Source: Hesseltinella vesiculosa (lineage: Eukaryota > Mucoromycota > Mucoromycetes > Mucorales > Cunninghamellaceae). Taken from it: a stretch of 64,000 nt of DNA. Below, one piece after another: positions 1 to 10,851 of the stretch. The position numbers were made by a program, and so were the translations under genes. Location of the stretch: the NCBI GenBank assembly GCA_002104935.1, contig MCGT01000009.1:124001-188000 (forward strand). The letters are read 5' to 3'. The notes below the pieces were generated by a model, which ran no database searches, was not told the DNA's origin, and saw only the letters and a list, made by a program, of their open reading frames with translations. Within the stretch, counting starts at the first letter, position 1. Every line of letters begins with the position of its first letter.

Positions 1-368
1 CCAAATATTATGGGTTCACAAGATATTGCATGGAGCTCAATGAAATCACTTCCCTGGAAAAGGACAAGCTGCCTGTCACAGACACTCGGTATCGCCCCGA
101 TCAACGGCTGTATGAAAATGGTCAAGTTGATGAAGCTGATGCCGAAAAACAGCGCATTGAACAAAAGCAGCGCGAACGACGCAAAGAATTTGAACAATCT
201 GGCGTCACCTGGTCACCTCGTTGGTTTGAACTCAAGGACGACCCTTTCAACGATCCTGCATTCATTTCTCCTGAGAATGAAGCGCCCAAGTCCTGGACCT
301 TTAACAAGGAGTACTGGCGCGCTCGCGAAACCGGCCAATGGCCTGCAGATATGTTTGAATTGTGGTAA
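1..368 (+). CDS. Oxysterol-binding protein (OSBP/Osh family), C-terminal end only
   Basis: The reading frame is open from base 3 and ends at a TAA at 366-368, so only about the last 121 residues are inside the window. The visible part begins with a G-F-T-R-Y motif followed by E-L-N-E, which is the typical late segment of the OSBP-related lipid-binding domain. A charged helix (about residues 45-60) and the ending W-x-F-N-K-x-Y-W...F-E-L-W follow, as in the OSBP C-terminus. OSBP-related proteins move sterols or phosphoinositides between membranes at contact sites. The N-terminal domains (PH or ankyrin, if any) lie left of the window. It is tail to tail with NAN1. The family call is from remembered motifs. 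Confidence 0.85.
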   Translation, partial: KYYGFTRYCMELNEITSLEKDKLPVTDTRYRPDQRLYENGQVDEADAEKQRIEQKQRERRKEFEQSGVTWSPRWFELKDDPFNDPAFISPENEAPKSWTFNKEYWRARETGQWPADMFELW

Positions 369-520
369 AAAAAGCACCCTTTCTCTGAAATAAACACTAC
401 TTGCAAATGTTCCTTGGTGTGAAACGATGAAACAAAAAAAAAAAAAAAGTAGAATGTCTTTTGCTATTTTTGGTTTAATGCTTGTTCTAGTAGGAAATGA
501 TAACGAAAAGATAAACACTT

Positions 521-3360
521 CTACCATTCTATATCGTCGACGTCGTCTTCAGAGTCTGCATCATCAGATGAAGTTTCGTATTCATCGTTTGCTGCTGGAA
601 TCATGGCACTGTTCGCTCCAGAATTAAATAGCTGATCCAATGATGGGAGAGGCGTGATGGCAAAGGATTTGGGATGGACTTCAAAGCTTGTGCTTCGCGC
701 TGTTTCTTCAATTTCGGTGTCTGTGGCTGTCCAGTCCATCGTTCGTTGGCCCATGTGCTCTTCAGAGTTCCTCACCTTCATTAGGCTTTCCATAAAGACG
801 TCAAACATTGACTCCAAAGCAGGCAAGACATGTGAAGGGGCACTCAGCAGTTCTGCAGAGGCAGATTGATCGACACTTGTCCTCCTTGATTTTTGTTCAG
901 ACATTCCCATATCCATGTACTCGTCTCGTGATTGGGCATTCCTTTGCAAATTCTCGACCTGGAGTCCTTTGAGTCGTTGCCGTTTGCCGAAGGTGCTATC
1001 GAGGAGTTTGCTGCTGTCGGTATGGCTGAGGTGGTTCTTCTCGTTTTGAGCATCCGCTTCCAGTTCTACAGATACGTTTGTACCAGCTTTAACGATGGTC
1101 ATCGTTTGGAGACGGCCCATTGGTAAGAGGCAAACCAGTCCATTCTCAGAAGCACGAGATTCGCCCTGGTTGTTGAGTTCCCCGAGTTGCCACGTCATGC
1201 CGAGGCAAGAGGTTTCGAGAGTGTGGACAAGTAAGGGGCGAGGGGAGCTAGGCTCAAATACAACAACTTGTTCATGCTGATCACAAGTGACAACGGCAAA
1301 TCGAGAGCTGGTGGGGTCCACCGACAGGAATTTGGTATTCATCTGATAGCTCCACCAAACAGTACATGAGAGAAGATTCCAAACAAAGAGATGCGTTGCT
1401 GAGCGTGCTACAAGGTAAGGTGAATCACTGACAAAGGCAAGCGATAAAATGGGGTCTGATTCGGGGGTACAGAGAGACGCTTGTACTGTGTTGTGTGTGG
1501 GGTCCCAGATCGTTAGGATGGCGCCAAAAGCAACCACAAGCATACTGCCATCAGGAGAGAAGGCAGCGGCAGAAGGAATCAGGTCACGGTACATGCCAAC
1601 GCTTCGGCAGGTCCAAATGAGGTCGTCTGAAGAAGAGCTTTGCTGTTGCGCCCAGATTTTGAACGACTTGTCAGTGGAGGTCGTGACGACCATGGGTGAG
1701 GATGCAGAGGGATGGAAGCAGCAGGAAGCGATTTGAGAGTGGTGGGGGCTATCTACACGGGTGTGAAGGACGTAGGTTTGTTGATCATGATCCCAGCGCC
1801 AAAACTTTAAAAATATTTCCTGGGTATTGATCTTGTCATCGCGTGTGTCGACAGTAGCCATCCACTCACCACCATTTGGCAAGAAGCTAACAAAGGAAAT
1901 GTGTCCACGGTCACCGCTGCTACCACGAGAATTGTTTGCGTTGGGAATCACTTCCAGATCTAGCACATGCTTGTCCATCTTGCCGTCGTAAAATTGGACA
2001 CCTTCAGCAGAAGCGTTGAGAACGAGATACTGATTATGGGGCTCGATCAGCATGCCCTGCGCCCATACGAATGATGCAGTATCTAGATCATAACGGCTCG
2101 TCTTCGTCTGTTGTACGCCTTGCACTACCTGGTCCATTTCCTGGGTGACGCTGTTGATGAATCGAATGGAGTTGTTTCCAACCGAAAGGCAAAAGTGCTT
2201 ATGATCAGGGCTAATGGTGATATGCCGAATGGAGCCACCAACACGAGGGAAGTACCGCCGGAAACCAGTCTCAAGTTGCCATGCCACCAGCACAGATTCT
2301 GAGCCACCAGACAGCAAATAATTCCCATCCACCATGAACTGCAAAGATTCAACAGGCTTGTAATGCCAGTGATGGCTTTCCACAATTGGCTTTTCTTTGG
2401 TCTCGTCAGTAAAGCAATGATAAAAGCTGATGCGACCTGTACGTTGACCAACTGCCAAATAATTCTTGACGGGATTGAATGCCAATTTAGTGACGCCTTC
2501 ACGCACCGTATACCTAGCAACAAGATTGGTCAGTCAACCTAGTTCCTCGAACAACACCTTCTAGTTACGTACGACCGTAATTGATTTGCTGGCACATCGT
2601 CACTCAATCGATTTACAGGCCAAATGTAAAAATGGAAACGCGTGGCCATGGCCAAATAGGTATCGTCGTTGGAAACAGCAAGATTATGGCAGTTATCAAG
2701 TTCAGCGATTACACGTAAACGATGGACATTCTCGGATTGGTATGTGGAGGATAAATCGAGGTGATATTGGCACACAAGGGAAGACTGATGGGATCGATGT
2801 GAGCTCAAAAGAATGTATGCAAGTTCCGGGTGCGTAGGTGACAAGACCAATTGCGTGATAGGGCCTTCTACGTCAAACGTCTGCCCAAATGAAACATTGT
2901 TATTAGTTGTGAACGATTATAATGAGTGATTTGCCTTACCCGCAAAAGCACTTCGTCGTTATAATCCCAAAGCTTAATAGTGCCATCCAAACTGACTGAA
3001 ATTAACTGCAAAGGATTCAAAGGATTGAGGAGCACGCCCGTGATCTTATCAGTGTGGGAGCCGGTTTTTGAGGGTCGCGAAAGTACTTTCACCACTGCCC
3101 CCGTAGCGATGCTGTAGATCTTGATAGCTGAGCCAACGCCAGAAAAAAAATATCTATGGAAAGATTTGGTAAGTCTATTTCTGATCTTATTCGTTCTGAA
3201 CTTGCCTTGAATCGGTTGTGAAGGAGATAGGCGTTTGACAAATGTCACCACCTGCAGTGTGTGCTAGGGACAGGGCAAAGTTCGATCGCTGTACAGAGTG
3301 ATTTTGCGAAGTCTTTTTGGGCTTTCCTGTGGACTTCCCACTTTGATTTAATGATACCAT
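521..3360 (-). CDS. NAN1: U3 snoRNP / t-UTP WD40 protein Nan1/Utp17 (WDR75 orthologue)
   Basis: Predicted 888 aa from four exons: 3360-3206, 3153-2940, 2880-2576 and 2513-521. WD40-type blades fill roughly residues 40-560 (for example I-K-L-W-D, W-Q-L, F-W-R-W, I-W-A). They are followed by a low-complexity linker and a very acidic C-terminus (S-S-D-D-A-D-S-E-D-D). The succession of segments matches WDR75/Nan1, a subunit of the t-UTP/UtpA complex needed for rDNA transcription and early pre-18S processing in the nucleolus. Intron 1 works only as a GC-AG intron (AG|GCAAGT donor). The intron 3 donor (CG|GTCGTA) is weak but is the only one that keeps frame. The gene is head to head with FES1 over 163 bp. 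Confidence 0.88.
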
Positions 3361-3523
3361 CGTCCTGTTGTTAAAGCTTAAGCGAAAGAGTGAGAGAAAG
3401 TGTTCTACAATGCTGGATTTTTTTTTTTTTTTTTGGTGGCTAAGTCGCATTATTTCCACCCCGATCGCCTGCCTCGGCTCACCCACCACCTCTTCCCGCT
3501 TCTCGTGAAAAAAAAAAAAAGAC
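3361..3523. promoter_or_regulatory. Shared NAN1/FES1 divergent promoter region
   Basis: Only 163 bp separate the two start codons, so both core promoters and 5' leaders must lie here or overlap the genes. The spacer holds a T-run at about 3419-3434 and an A-run just before the FES1 ATG. No clear TATA box is visible. Confidence 0.6.
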
Positions 3524-4680
3524 ATGGAAAAACTGTTGCAATGGGCTGTGAATAACAGCAATCAAGAAGAGCTTACCAAGAATGCAGAAGCTATCCGACG
3601 TGGAGAATACAAACCTGATCCTTCAAAGTTCAATCCTGAAGTAATTGACGCCATTCTGGGTAAAGACGATGCCACTTTGATGAAAGGTAAATCCATTACT
3701 GCAAATTCCTTAGGGTTAAGAGCTAATTTTTTTTTTTTTTTTTTTTTTTTTACAATTACAAAAGAGGCTGTTCAATGCATTGCAGACCCCAATGATACGA
3801 TTCAAAACAAAGAAATCGCTCTGGACAACCTGGAAATGGTAAGATCATGCAGTACAAAAAAAACAAGCCGGTCCAAGACCTAACCTCAATGAAACATGTT
3901 TCGGAATGGCGCGATAGTTGATAGAAGGGATTGATAATGCCAAAAACATCAACAGCCTCGGGCTTTGGCCAACCCTCATTCAAGCATTAGGCGATAAGGA
4001 GCAAGCAGTTCGTACCGGTGCTGCATGGGTCTGTGGCACAGCAGTTCAAAATAACCCTGACGCTCAGAACGCAGTAAGCCGATACACTAACATTTGCAAA
4101 GAGTCATTTTCACATGTGTTCTCTTTTTAGTTCCTTGAGCACAAAGGTCTCCCTCCATTGACAAAGTTACTGAAATCAGAGAACCCACAAGAGCGCGCAA
4201 AGGCCCAATATGCCATCTCTGGTTTGCTGAAACACTGCTCAGCTGCTGTTGAACAATTTAAGAGTGAAGGTGGCTTTCAAGTCATGACAAACATTTTGCG
4301 GGATCAGGCCGATGGTAAGCTTAAACTTTTCCAAAAACACGTGGCCCTTATCCTTTCCTTTACGCTTTTTAGACAGCCAAACTGTTCGTAAAGTGGTCTT
4401 TTTGTTCAACACGTTGATGGTAGAAAACAGCTCACTGGCCACCGAGTTCAAAAACGATGGACTCGTGGATGATCTGGACAACATTATTGAAAAGTACACG
4501 GTGGAAACTCAAGATGAAGATATCGTGGAAAAGGCACTACGAGCTTTGCACACTTTGGTAGAGAGCACTCAGACAGAGCTTTCTTTGGACATGAAAGCAC
4601 ATGTTCAGAAAGCTCAATCAACGTTTGGGGCCGAGGAATTAAATTTAAGCAGTGAAGAGTGGGATTTGCTTTTGAAATAA
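3524..4680 (+). CDS. FES1: Hsp70 nucleotide-exchange factor Fes1 (HspBP1 family)
   Basis: Predicted 294 aa from exons 3524-3686, 3765-3838, 3918-4073, 4131-4314 and 4373-4680. The N-terminus starts with M-E-K-L-L-Q-W-A, the classic Fes1 opening. Armadillo-like repeats follow, including the conserved G-A-A-W-V-C-G-T-A-V-Q-N-N-P and A-K-A-Q-Y-A-I-S-G-L-L-K-H segments. The family binds the Hsp70 nucleotide-binding domain in the cytosol and releases ADP and misfolded clients. All four introns are short (57-79 nt), and the first contains a T-run of about 24 near its acceptor. The length agrees with yeast Fes1 (about 290 aa). Its stop codon is 42 bp from the stop of the convergent CP2 gene. Confidence 0.92.
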
Positions 4681-4722
4681 AAATTGGGAAATTTTGGAAT
4701 GTCTGATTTAGTAGTAAATTTT

Positions 4723-6257
4723 TCAGTAGCCTAAAACTATGGTAATGGACCCATCGTCGTTGTATTTTTTCACCACGCTCATAGTTTGCTCTTCAGGGAT
4801 GTGCAGAACAGTATCATCATCGTCCATTGTGACCGTGACGCCTGATTTGTTGGCAACTTTGCGGATGATATCCTTAACGCGAGTCCTGTCATCGTTTTCA
4901 AAGCTCATCTTTTCCAGAATTTTCTCCTTTAAGTGATGGACAGTGAGCTCTTCCAAGTACAGTGCACGATAGACATCCTGGTCTTCGAATTGGACATATA
5001 CGCTGAGTTCTGAAAATAAAAAATTCCGTGAAGCTGGCAATGAAGTCGCTCCACACATGAATCCTTACTATGAGTTAAATTACGCTTCTGAGGAATGTAG
5101 TCTGGGTCAATATCCAGCCAAGGGAGTGGAGCTGGTGGTTGTGAGCTTCGGGCTGTTTGCATAGAATTGGGATACGAAGGGGCATGGGCAAATGAAGATG
5201 GGTGGGTGTGTTCTGCCATGAATCGATACGAGCGTTTCACCCCAGTGGTATAATCGGATGGCAGTGGTGATCCCTCGTTTGTTTCTGGGGTGTGACTAAT
5301 ATCCATCGCTTGAAAGGGCGTAAAAGGGAGTGTGTGGGAGCAAGCAAGCCATAGAGGATGAGGTTCACCGTTCTTGCCTCTTAACTTTTCCAGCTGTCTC
5401 TCGATATGCTTTGCATCATCTTTGTTCTTACGTTCTGCTCCCTTCAATGCAAAAGATGACAAGCGATCAGCGAGGAGTCTTTGTTTTTTCTTAAACTGAC
5501 CTTGTCTCGAAACAATTTGATCCTGCAGTACCCCTTTTCAACGCGATCGCTTGCAACGCTTTCAGTGTAAAGGCGCAACGGGATCCCCTTCACGCCTTTA
5601 ATCCTAGAAAAATCAGTAGACAAGCAGTTGAAACGGATCACAATGTTAGCACCGACAGCACCACGCCACTTGAAGGCAATGCGGTCAAAGTATTGAAACT
5701 CAATGTCGTCAACGCCTGAGGATTTGGACGATTCTAACCCATCGCCAAAAAAAAAAAAAAATGAGTGACACCATGGCTCATTTCTGATTTTGAATATCGC
5801 CTACCGATGTCAATGGCTCGAGCTTGTTGTGGGTTATCTTGCTGGGTACGCCAAAATTTCCAATAGTTGGACGCCACTTTACGATAATTCTCATCATGGA
5901 ACATAATAACGACAGTGCTTGTGATGCTGGCATCCGTGTTGGTCTTATCCTTGAGGCTTAACGTATAGTACTGACCTGCCAAATTAAGCAGGTTAGCAAA
6001 TATAATCAAATTCTTCATTGTCTTTCACCTTTGTTAAGATATGTCAGTGGAGCTTCACCATCTACTTGAGCAGCAGCAGTTGGTGCATCAAGAATGACTT
6101 CCACACGGTTACTGCAAAAAAAAAAAAAAGTTGTCAGTGCAATTCAAACAAAGTGGTGAATTGTTGACCATCGCTTCAACGCATGGGTTACACGTGGAAA
6201 GTACCTGGCGGATGTGGAGTTGCCATTCTTCGCACTATTTTTGATCGTGAAAGCCAT
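4723..6257 (-). CDS. Grainyhead/CP2-family transcription factor
   Basis: Predicted 399 aa from exons 6257-6205, 6111-6029, 5975-5805, 5733-5501, 5441-5069 and 5009-4723. The immunoglobulin-like CP2 DNA-binding domain occupies about residues 20-190. It carries the hallmarks A-P-L-T-Y-L-N-K-G-Q-Y-Y, F-H-D-E and N-C-L-S-T-D-F-S-x-x-K-G-V-K-G-I-P. An A-E-R-K-N-K-D-D basic segment follows, and the last 90 residues resemble the ubiquitin-like dimerisation domain (V-x-M-D-D-D...). In animals and Neurospora, relatives control barrier, cell-wall or conidial-separation genes. The N-terminal extension before the DNA-binding domain is only about 20 residues, unusually short, so an additional upstream exon cannot be excluded. 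Confidence 0.82.
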
Positions 6258-6503
6258 GGCGTACTAGCAAATGATTTTTCGTTGCACTGTTAGAAGTAGT
6301 GACGTTACAATGGAAGTGAAAAAGCGGTGATGGAATACAAGAAAAGCTGAAGTTGGGTAAGAAGAAAGAGAAAGAAAGTTCGACGCCAGCGGAAAAATGG
6401 GGTCATTTTTTGCATGTTGCACTCCTGTTCGTTTGTACGACGTCTGTGCAAACAAAAACACACCAAACTTGGCAACTGAAGTAACACGGCGATCTTTTAA
6501 TTT

Positions 6504-8048
6504 TTACTGGACTGCTCTATGGCCAGCGCCAAAAAATTTTCTAATCTGACCATGGAATTCATAAGGAAGAAACGATGGTTCCCGGATAGAACAAGCATCC
6601 TTGGTGACATCCTGAGGAAGAACGATACGAAGGGACGCTGAACCAAATGCACCGGCTAGAGCCACCCAGCCCGCGCCAGCGAAGCAAATGTCTGTAGACG
6701 CATGTGATTGGTGCTGGCTAGTTGCGTGAAAATGTGTCGAGGAGTTTTGATCTGGCAGTGGCAATTTACTGGATTTCGTGATATGAGGCGGTAAATTTGA
6801 AAAGACAGTGAACAGCACAGGTAAACCATTGGTGGTGTCCTCGATATCCACTCGCGCGCGACCAAGTAAAAATGACTGACCAGGTTTCAATTGGAAGGTA
6901 ACAGGTTTGAAGGGGGTGTCATGACGCTTGCTTAAAGCTTGCTTCTGTTGTTCAGGAGTAAGTAAACATTTCGGAGAGTTGCCCTGAGAAAGGTCCAATA
7001 TCCCTGGAGTGTCAATCAAATAGTGCTGTCGGATGGATGATCCGAATGGTGCATCAGGCTGAAGTCCAAAGGCATGAAGCGGGATGAGGATATTCCCCAG
7101 CGTTGTTCCTGGGTTTTTGGAGCTTGTTGTACGATACTTGTCCCTGTTCTTTCCATATGACAGTGCAAGTAATCGGTTGATAAAGGCTGATTTCCCAACG
7201 TTGGCACATCCTAGTACATACACGTCATCGGAAGGCAGGATCGTGTGGCTTAATCTTTTCAAAAAACTCTTCATCCCCCAACCTTTGGTGGCACTAACGA
7301 GTGACAGTGACTCGATCTGTTCCAAGTTGATTCGATTCTTGATGGTGGACAGGATGAATTCTCGAAGACGTTGCTCGTGCTTTAGCGCAGCTGGTGGGAG
7401 CAAATCCATCTTATTTGCAATGATCATCACGCGAGAGTTGGGTTGAATGCTTGCTAGCTTTTCCAGACCATAAAGTGACCACGGCATGTCGGCAACATCG
7501 ATCAAACAAACTACGAGCGGCTGCCTTTTAGTCTCTAGAAATGAGAGCGAATTGTATTGGAGAGTCGATCGCAAGTGGGCGAGGTCAAGTGGTTCCATGC
7601 GATTTTTGTGGTTGAGTTCGTGGCATCGATGACACAGGCGTCTTTTTGCTGGAATGGTATCAGAATCTGAACATGGCTGATCGTCGATCGCAGGATCTGC
7701 AACGCCTAGCAGCTGTCGAGTGCTCGTATCCATGTCATACAAAAGTTTTTGGTATGTGGCATGATCAAGGTCCTTGGATGGATTCTTGACGATTTTTTTG
7801 GGTTCAGATATATCACGACTAGCTACCATGAATCCAGGCCGCCGACGATCATGGTTTTGGAATGGAGCACCGCATCCTGGACATGTGCCTGTTAAATCAG
7901 TGTTCGACTTTGACAGTTGGGTAGAGTATATGCGTTTGATTGGAGCGGCGTGACGGATAACTGAGTGACACGATGTAGATTGTAGAACATATCCCAAGGT
8001 TGGCTTGACGTATGCCCTCAGCATCCGTATGTAAGGCACCAACCGCAT
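6504..8048 (-). CDS. GEP3: Mitochondrial circularly permuted GTPase Gep3/Mtg3 (YqeH/NOA1-like)
   Basis: Single exon, 514 aa from the ATG at 8048. An in-frame ATG at 8141 would add a poly-Phe stretch encoded by an A/T run, so the inner start is preferred. The N-terminus is basic and serine-rich (likely mitochondrial presequence). It is followed by zinc-ribbon-like C-P-G-C-G and C-H-R-C-H-E-L pairs. The G motifs are permuted: N-K-M-D (G4, about residue 210) comes before the P-loop G-C-A-N-V-G-K-S (G1, about 280) and D-T-P-G (G3, about 340). This order defines the YqeH/NOA1/Gep3 class, which assists assembly of the small mitochondrial ribosomal subunit. The symbol is from family knowledge. Confidence 0.86.
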   Translation of the reverse strand: MRLVPYIRMLRAYVKPTLGYVLQSTSCHSVIRHAAPIKRIYSTQLSKSNTDLTGTCPGCGAPFQNHDRRRPGFMVASRDISEPKKIVKNPSKDLDHATYQKLLYDMDTSTRQLLGVADPAIDDQPCSDSDTIPAKRRLCHRCHELNHKNRMEPLDLAHLRSTLQYNSLSFLETKRQPLVVCLIDVADMPWSLYGLEKLASIQPNSRVMIIANKMDLLPPAALKHEQRLREFILSTIKNRINLEQIESLSLVSATKGWGMKSFLKRLSHTILPSDDVYVLGCANVGKSAFINRLLALSYGKNRDKYRTTSSKNPGTTLGNILIPLHAFGLQPDAPFGSSIRQHYLIDTPGILDLSQGNSPKCLLTPEQQKQALSKRHDTPFKPVTFQLKPGQSFLLGRARVDIEDTTNGLPVLFTVFSNLPPHITKSSKLPLPDQNSSTHFHATSQHQSHASTDICFAGAGWVALAGAFGSASLRIVLPQDVTKDACSIREPSFLPYEFHGQIRKFFGAGHRAVQ

Positions 8049-8364
8049 TCTGAACAGATCTCTTGAAAGGAAGTAAAAAAAAAAAAAAAAAACTTTTCCC
8101 GCTCTGGAAACCTTTTTGATCACGACTTCTCTCCCCTTCACAGAGGTACTTCCCGTCTTTCAATCAGAATTTTGACGATAAGTCCCTTACTTATAAAACA
8201 TAATGCCCACAAAAAGTAATATATACCACGAAATAGAATGTTTCCAGGAACCTATCATACGGTATTGGCACAGCACCAGGCAAAGCCCCACTTTTTCCAA
8301 GATTGCCGTGAATAAATTTTTTGGCAGGTGAGATCATTTCTACTGCACTGATCGGCCATCCAGT
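8049..8364. other. Spacer upstream of GEP3
   Basis: It contains the GEP3 5' region with an A-run at about 8075-8092, and then sequence without any credible coding potential before the first R1 repeat. No RNA gene was recognised. Confidence 0.5.
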
Positions 8365-8765
8365 TCTACGCTCGGCTGTCCGAGAGAGTCGTATTTTTAA
8401 TCATAGTCATTTCCCATCACTTTGCACTCGTGTGCAAAGTTTGGAGTGAATTGACTAGACCAAATCTGCACTGTGGGTTTTGATCAGATCGTCTGGGGGT
8501 CCCCTGGCGAACATGGCCGATTTTCCTTTATTTTAAGCTGGGGAATCGGAGGTGTCAAAACGAAATGGATCAAAAGTTGGCTGAGCGATCTTCGCCAATC
8601 CGCCTGATTTTTTCAGCATCATCATCATTCATGCTTTTGAGCACTTGAGCAAAATTTCATATCGATCTAATCATCCAAAAGTCATGTGCAACGTTTCCTT
8701 TTTTTTTTATGAACAGAAACAGTGATTTGTATTCAGACCCCGCACTGCACGCACCCCCTTCGATT
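8365..8765 (+). repeat. Dispersed non-coding repeat R1, copy A
   Basis: About 400 bp that recur in near-tandem as copy B. The two copies share blocks such as GTCATTTCCCATCACTTTG, GGTGTCAAAACGAAA, TCAAAAGTTGGCTGAGCG and CATCATCATTCATGC. The tail carries a poly-T followed by GAACAGAAA. There is no ORF of substance, so it is most likely a non-autonomous or degraded mobile element. Confidence 0.8.
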
Positions 8766-8799
8766 CCTGCTGGTGGGTGCAAGCAGAGACGTTAGGAAA

Positions 8800-9215
8800 C
8801 AACCTTCTAGCTCTTCGCTCGGCAGTCTGAGAGAGTTGTAATTTTGATCAAAGTCATTTCCCATCACTTTGTACTCGTATGCAAAATTTGCGGTGAACTG
8901 ACTTGGATCAATTTGGCACGGTGATTTTTGACCAGATCGCCTTGGTGGTCCCCTGGCGAAAATAGCCGATTTTTCGTTTTTTTTAGCTGGAGTATCCGAG
9001 GTGTCAAAACGAAACTGGTCAAAAGTTGGCTGAGCGATCTTCGCCAATCAGTCTGATGTTTTCAGTATCATCATCATTCATGCTTTTGAGTACTTGAACA
9101 AAATCTCACCTTGATCTAATCACTCAAAACTGCTGTGCAGCGCTTGTTTTTTTTTTTTTAAAAAAAAAAGACAAAGATGTGGATGGCCATATTCAGCCTC
9201 CGCGCAGTAACGGGT
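8800..9215 (+). repeat. Dispersed non-coding repeat R1, copy B
   Basis: Second copy, offset by about 440 bp from copy A and in the same orientation, with many substitutions. It starts with ACAACCTTCT, as copy C does near 40.05 kb, and ends with a T-run/A-run and CCGCGCAG. The A/B arrangement suggests tandem duplication or two insertions at one hotspot. Confidence 0.8.
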
Positions 9216-9528
9216 AATCGGTGATTGCTTGGGGCTTTTTCCCTTACTGTCTTCTATTCTGCCTCAAAGCTTACTTGGTTATTTCTTCATTTGTGGCTTC
9301 CTGTACGACTTTTCACTGTTCAACTTGGCGATCTTTTTTTTATTTACTTTGGAAGGTCAGACTGCGCCGCAAATCTCTTGTCTGCCAAGATTGAGCGGGG
9401 CACGGGATCATTTTTGACTCAAAAACGGGTGAAAAAAGGAAGAGGGCCCCGACTTTCTTCAGATTATAAAAAGATCGCCTTCTTTCTCACATCCGATGCT
9501 GGCTGAATTCGTTATCTATTAAATTCAA

Positions 9529-10797
9529 ATGTCATTACAATCGATTGTCATAGTTGGTGGAGGAATTGGTGGGTTAAATCTGGCTCACGCACTTGTGAAG
9601 TACAACCCAAGCTTATCCGTCACGGTCTATGAGCAAATCAAGTCACCAAATCACCAGCAAGGATGGCATTTAGGCATCAATTCACAAGGCCTTGATGCAA
9701 TGAAAGAAGCAGAGATTCCTGATTTAGATAAAGCAACAGACAAGAACATGGTGTCTGCATTCGTTTGCGTCGATCAAAACTTGAATGAGCTCCTTCGTTT
9801 CGGTGGCCCCATGAAGCAGGGCAAATCTGATTCAGCACTGGCCATCCTCCATCGCAGAACGCTTCACAAGTTACTGGCGAAAAATGTCAATGTCGTCTAC
9901 GGTAAACGGTTTACACGTTACGAAGAACATGACGATCATGTCGACGTCCATTTTGAAGATGGCAGCAAGGTTTCAGCTGATTTTGTCGTTGGTGCTGATG
10001 GCTGCTGGTCATTAATTCGCAAGCAATTGGCACCAAGCATTCGCTACACACCTGTTGGTGTCACACAGGTTGGAGTCATGTTCCCAGCACCTGATCCTTC
10101 GGCTATGCCAACGCTGATGACTTGGCTCGATTTTGCCATGCTCCGCAGCAGCTCCCCATCCGGATTCAGCATTTTGTCCGGCATAGCTGCCAATGACGAT
10201 GGTGGCAAGGACATGTTTATCGGAATCTCTTGGGTGGACAATGCGATCAAGGAGATGCTTCCCGAATCTAATCAAGAGGTGCATCAGTGGATGAAGCAAA
10301 TTGTGAAGACACACTTCCACCCTGAATTTTCCGCACTTGTGGACATGACCACCGTCGACCACATCGTCCTTGGCGGCCCTCGAAAAGTCCACTCAACGAA
10401 CTACCAAGAGCATTGCCCATTACTGAATATCAAGCATAAGCGCGTGACTCTCATTGGCGATGCTGCACACGCGATGACAACGAGTAAGCAGCCAGAAATT
10501 GGCAAAAAGATGACACCTGAACATTTTTGATCTTTTGATGTAGATAAAGGCATGGGGGCAAACACAGCCCTGATGGATAGCATCGATCTGGCCAAGACAC
10601 TCACCAGCAGTGATTGGGAGGGAGGTCTTGCCGACTACGAAAGTACAATGTGGAAAAGAGGCTCATTCGAGGTCAAGGACTCTTTGCGCAACACGTTTCG
10701 AAATCACAGTACTGGCCCTGTCAATTTTGCAATGTCGAAAGTCTTTATGAAGTGCTTTAATCAAGTCCTGGTGTGGAAAGGAATCAGCTATTATTAG
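9529..10797 (+). CDS. FAD-dependent monooxygenase (PHBH-like flavoprotein)
   Basis: Predicted 402 aa from exons 9529-10483 and 10544-10797. The dinucleotide-binding G-G-G-I-G-G motif sits at residues 10-15. A G-A-D-G-C motif (second FAD contact of this class) follows near residue 160, and G-D-A-A-H-A-M (FAD ribityl contact) near 310. This is the standard order of class A flavoprotein hydroxylases. Such enzymes use NAD(P)H and O2 to hydroxylate aromatic or other substrates, and the substrate here cannot be read from sequence. The intron is 60 nt. It ends 54 bp from the convergent NTF2-like gene. Confidence 0.83.
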
Positions 10798-10851
10798 TAC
10801 GCATGTCAGTTTAAGTATGGATATAATTTTTAATAATGAGGTATCGAGAAG

